From Lachnospiraceae bacterium (lineage in GTDB: Bacteria; Bacillota_A; Clostridia; Lachnospirales; Lachnospiraceae): 8,465 nucleotides of DNA. Position numbers and translations under genes: made by a program. The notes under the pieces were generated by a model. That model saw only the letters and a list, made by a program, of their open reading frames with translations, did not search any database and was not told the origin of the DNA. Positions 5,911 through 8,465 of this stretch are shown here, piece by piece. Where the stretch lies: the NCBI GenBank assembly GCA_017390645.1, contig JAFPAZ010000071.1:1-8465 (forward strand), read 5' to 3'. The first letter of the stretch is position 1. Each line of letters begins with the position of its first letter.

Positions 5911-6777
5911 TTACTTTCCTTTCATCAATGTATTACTTAATGTAGCAAACTCCTGAAGGCTTAATGCTTCTCCCCGAAGGGTTGGCAAATAGCCTAATTC
6001 ATCCAATGCATGTAACATCTGCTCTTTTGTAATTTCTAACTCCCTGGCATTATTGACTGCATTTACCAGAGTCTTTCTTCGTTGGTTAAAGGCGGCACGA
6101 ATCAGTGCAAACATAAATTTCTCATCTTCTACCTGTACCGGACATTGTTCCCACCGGGTAAGGCGTATAACTGCAGAACCTACATTAGGCCTTGGCATAA
6201 AACAATTCGGTGGTACATTTGCCACAAGATATGGCTTGGCATAATACTGCACCGCCAGGGAAAGGGCCCCATATTCCTTACAATTCGGTCCTTCCTGCAT
6301 TCTTTGTGCCACTTCTTTTTGCACCATAACCGTTACACTGTCCAAAGGCACATGACTTTCAAAAAGTCCCATAATAATAGGGGTGGTAATATAATATGGC
6401 AGATTTGCCACCACTTTTATCGGCTTTCCTCCGTTATATTTTTCTACTAATTCATTGATGTCTACTTTTAAAATATCCTGATTGATAATCAAAATATTAT
6501 CATAGTCACTCAAGGTATCTTCTAATACCGGAATCAGGTTTTTATCGATTTCTACCGCAATGACCTGTTTTGCATGTTCTGCCAGCATCTGGGTCAGGGT
6601 TCCGATTCCAGGTCCGATTTCCAGTACGCAGTCTTCTTTCGTAATCTCAGCTGCCGCAATGATTTTATCAATGACTCTTTCATCAATTAAAAAATTCTGT
6701 CCGAACTTTTTCTGGAAATTAAACTGATATTTTTTAATTACTTCTATGGTTTTTTGTGGGTTACTAAGTTTTTCCAT
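5911..6777 (-). CDS. rsmA: 16S rRNA (adenine1518-N6/adenine1519-N6)-dimethyltransferase
   Basis: RsmA (KsgA) dimethylates two adjacent adenines in the helix 45 loop of 16S rRNA late in 30S assembly; its loss gives kasugamycin resistance. The 288-residue product has the usual length and order of motifs: KKFGQNFL (23-30), the SAM-binding EIGPGIGTLT (53-62), AVEID with the ribose-binding Glu76, NQDIL with Asp101, catalytic NLPYYI (125-130), the F-P-P-V-S motif (193-201) and FNQRRKTL (230-237) in the C-terminal helical domain. The ATG follows a run of AAGGAAGGG. It lies 23 bp after tatD, an arrangement widespread in Bacillota, although the 5S maturase gene rnmV often found between them is absent. 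Confidence 0.97.
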   Translation of the reverse strand: MEKLSNPQKTIEVIKKYQFNFQKKFGQNFLIDERVIDKIIAAAEITKEDCVLEIGPGIGTLTQMLAEHAKQVIAVEIDKNLIPVLEDTLSDYDNILIINQDILKVDINELVEKYNGGKPIKVVANLPYYITTPIIMGLFESHVPLDSVTVMVQKEVAQRMQEGPNCKEYGALSLAVQYYAKPYLVANVPPNCFMPRPNVGSAVIRLTRWEQCPVQVEDEKFMFALIRAAFNQRRKTLVNAVNNARELEITKEQMLHALDELGYLPTLRGEALSLQEFATLSNTLMKGK

Positions 6778-6800
6778 CCTTCACCCTTCCTTTCAGTATG

Positions 6801-7562
6801 TTAAATTTCATATACTCTCTTAGCATTCTCGTTGGTAATGCGAATCACTTCTTCTACAGGTATTTCTTTTATTTTCGCGATTTCTTCCGCCACATAAGGA
6901 AGATAATGAGAACTGTTCCTCTTTCCCCTGTATGGCGTTGGCGTAAGATATGGACAATCTGTTTCTAACACCATCCGGTCCAATGGCACTTCTTTTACTA
7001 CCTCTTTTAATTTCTTCGCATTACTAAAGGTGACAACGCCCCCGATGCCAAGATAATATCCGCATTTCACAAAGAAATCTGCGCATTCCTTGGAATACGA
7101 AAAACAATGAATGATTCCACCCAATTTTCCCTGATATTCCTTCATAATCTCCATGGTATCGGATGCGGCCTCTCTACTATGAATAATCACGGGTTTGGCC
7201 ACCTTCACTGCCAGTTCGAGCTGCTCTTTGAACCATTTTTTTTGAATTTCTCTCGGAACATCATCATAATAATAATCCAGTCCGATTTCTCCAATGGCAA
7301 CCACCTTTTCCTCTTTTGCCATTTCCTCTAATTCTTTCATGGCATCTTCATTTAATTCATCTACATGTTCCGGATGCACCCCGACTGCAGCATAAATAAA
7401 AGGATATTCTTTGGCAAGCTCTATGGACTTTCTAGAAGAAGCCATGCCGGCACCTACATTTACCAGGCCCTCTACTCCGTGAAAATTAAGGCTTTTTAAT
7501 AATGTATCTCTATCTTTATCATATGCTTCATCATCAAAATGAGCATGGGTTTCAAAAATCAT
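6801..7562 (-). CDS. tatD: TatD-family metal-dependent hydrolase / DNase
   Basis: The 253-residue protein is a complete TatD-family member with the amidohydrolase TIM-barrel fold; characterised members are Mg-dependent 3'-5' nucleases acting on DNA and some RNA. Metal-site residues are visible in THAHFD (His6, His8), GEIGLDYY (Glu92), IIHSR (His128), HCFS (His152) and ETDCPYLTP (Asp202). It has no signal peptide and is cytoplasmic. The ATG is preceded by a near-perfect AAAGGAGG. It is the first gene of the unit tatD-rsmA, probably extending into the two-component genes, with a promoter at 7691-7664. Its cellular substrate in this organism is not shown by the sequence. Confidence 0.95.
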   Translation of the reverse strand: MIFETHAHFDDEAYDKDRDTLLKSLNFHGVEGLVNVGAGMASSRKSIELAKEYPFIYAAVGVHPEHVDELNEDAMKELEEMAKEEKVVAIGEIGLDYYYDDVPREIQKKWFKEQLELAVKVAKPVIIHSREAASDTMEIMKEYQGKLGGIIHCFSYSKECADFFVKCGYYLGIGGVVTFSNAKKLKEVVKEVPLDRMVLETDCPYLTPTPYRGKRNSSHYLPYVAEEIAKIKEIPVEEVIRITNENAKRVYEI

Positions 7563-7663
7563 ATGTTACCTCCTTTTTGGTAAAGGGAAATAAAGCGAAA
7601 ATCAGGTTACTGAATAAACAGTAATGATACAGGCACCTTTTTCGTGTCTTTTTCTATACTTAT

Positions 7664-7691
7664 AGTATACGATGATACATAACGAATGCAA
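7664..7691 (-). promoter_or_regulatory. Promoter of tatD-rsmA unit
   Basis: On the minus strand TTGCAT (7691-7686) and TATACT (7669-7664) are separated by 16 bases, a good sigma-A spacing. The start of tatD lies about 100 bases downstream. The -10 box sits within an inverted repeat, TATACT-TAT-AGTATA. Confidence 0.6.
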
Positions 7692-7738
7692 GACTTTTAT
7701 TTAAAAACTCTTGCATTATATCCCGTTCTGTGGCAAAG

Positions 7739-7744
7739 TATAAT
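7739..7744 (+). promoter_or_regulatory. Possible -10 box for the lipoprotein gene
   Basis: A perfect TATAAT lies about 135 bases before the lipoprotein start. No good -35 lies 17 bases upstream; TTGCAT at 7711 is 22 bases away. A start point just after it would place the hairpin at 7756-7776 near the 5' end of the transcript. Confidence 0.4.
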
Positions 7745-7755
7745 ATATATGTAAA

Positions 7756-7776
7756 ATGATTCATGGTGTGAATCAT
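7756..7776 (+). repeat. Inverted repeat related to the hairpin at 2111-2135
   Basis: ATGATTCA and TGAATCAT enclose TGGTG. The following TGGAATGTAC matches GGAAATGTAC after the hairpin at 2111-2135; the arms are identical over eight bases while the five-base loop differs. On the plus strand it lies shortly after the TATAAT box, in the leader of the lipoprotein gene. There is no T run, so it is not a terminator here. It may be an operator or leader structure. Confidence 0.6.
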
Positions 7777-7835
7777 TGGAATGTACGAATGACTGTAGTT
7801 TATAAATTTTTAAAACGTATGAATTACTAAGGCTT

Positions 7836-7848
7836 ATGAATCATTCAT
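7836..7848 (+). promoter_or_regulatory. Palindrome before the lipoprotein ribosome site
   Basis: ATGAAT-C-ATTCAT is a perfect 6-bp inverted repeat around one central base, about 18 bases before the AAAGGA ribosome site. It contains TGAATCA, the same heptamer found in the arms of the hairpin at 7756-7776. It could be an operator half-site cluster. Confidence 0.35.
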
Positions 7849-7879
7849 GACTGACATTTTTTTAGAAAGGAAAATAAGA

Positions 7880-8465
7880 ATGAAGAAGTTAAAAGGATTT
7901 CTTTTTGTGTTATGTACGACTTTGAGTATGGGTGTTCTTACTGCATGTTCTAACACCGATACGGATACCTATAAAAATTATGTCCAAGGCGTTTTGGATA
8001 CCAATTTCAAGGGTGTTTATGATGACTATATGAAACTTACCAATGCCGCTGAAACAGAGGCTGCCGAAATTTATGAATCAAACATCACAGCCATTACTGA
8101 TGATTTTCTTTCTTCTGGTCTCATTACAGACCCTACAGAAGAAGAAAGGGAACGATTACGCCAGTTTGCCATTGCTTTATTGAACAAAGCAGATTATAAG
8201 GTGAAGGATGTAGAAAAGAAGGACGAAGCTTATTATGTAAACGTGGAAATCCGTCCATATATCTTTTATTCCACTCTTCAGGATAAACTCCTTACCAAAT
8301 ATTCGGAATTATCAGAAAAATATCTGGATACTGACATTGACTCCATGTCCAATGAAGAATATGCCGGCTATGTTTCAGAATACAACGAAGCTACCTTTGC
8401 TCTTATGGACGAAGTGTTAAACCTGAATGAATATGGCGAGCCGATTACCGTGGCATGTAAAATCA
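7880..8465 (+). CDS. Putative lipoprotein, 3' end outside window
   Basis: The visible 195 residues begin with a lipoprotein signal peptide: MKKLKGF, a hydrophobic stretch, then the lipobox LTAC with the lipidated Cys23. The mature part is acidic and mostly helical-looking (NTDTDTYKNYVQGVLDTNFK, later EEERERLRQFAIALL) with a possible mixed domain around YKVKDVEKKDEAYYVNVEI. It should be anchored on the outer face of the membrane. AAAGGA lies nine bases before the ATG. It is the only plus-strand gene and diverges from tatD. I do not recognise the family with certainty; similar lipoproteins of unknown role are common in Clostridia. No stop codon occurs before the window edge, so its length is unknown. 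Confidence 0.85.
   Translation, partial: MKKLKGFLFVLCTTLSMGVLTACSNTDTDTYKNYVQGVLDTNFKGVYDDYMKLTNAAETEAAEIYESNITAITDDFLSSGLITDPTEEERERLRQFAIALLNKADYKVKDVEKKDEAYYVNVEIRPYIFYSTLQDKLLTKYSELSEKYLDTDIDSMSNEEYAGYVSEYNEATFALMDEVLNLNEYGEPITVACKI

Overview
The window looks like chromosome from a low-GC Bacillota, most likely a Clostridia of the Lachnospiraceae type. The reasons are AT-rich intergenic DNA, GGAGG-type ribosome sites, a GHKL/LytTR two-component pair, and an uncharacterised protein whose ends resemble a family I associate with Lachnospiraceae. The taxonomic call is inference.

Layout. Everything except the last gene lies on the minus strand. Reading that strand from right to left: tatD (7562-6801) and rsmA (6777-5911) form a tight housekeeping pair with a recognisable promoter. 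They are followed at 40 bp by a LytTR response regulator (5870-5160) and an AgrC-like GHKL sensor kinase (5028-3724). After a 250-bp gap with one doubtful small ORF comes a protein of unknown function (3474-2170) whose middle is a charged linker with eight hexapeptide repeats. Next is a long intergenic stretch (1604-2169) with a hairpin, a candidate small RNA and a 22-bp tandem repeat. Then come a PLP-dependent Cys/Met-metabolism enzyme (1603-440), a C-terminal remnant of a MetQ-like methionine-binding protein (about 390-271), a bidirectional terminator, and a second copy of the candidate small RNA (1-178). On the plus strand, a lipoprotein gene starts at 7880 and runs off the right edge.

The most interesting signal is the pair of about 175-bp repeats at 8-178 and 1923-2097. 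Both have the same orientation and share an upstream block, a nearly invariant region with a C-rich tract (CTCTCTCCCCCTC on the minus strand), and a long hairpin followed by a T run. The two hairpins differ by two double compensatory changes and several G-U-compatible single changes. The non-canonical pairs are G-U only if the RNA is read from the minus strand. This fits a pair of sibling small RNAs, or terminators with a conserved leader, whose C-rich tract could pair with Shine-Dalgarno sequences. I do not recognise the family.

The Cys/Met enzyme and the metQ remnant suggest a former methionine uptake/metabolism locus that has lost its transporter. The two-component pair looks like a peptide quorum-sensing receptor and regulator, but no agrB or convincing agrD is visible.
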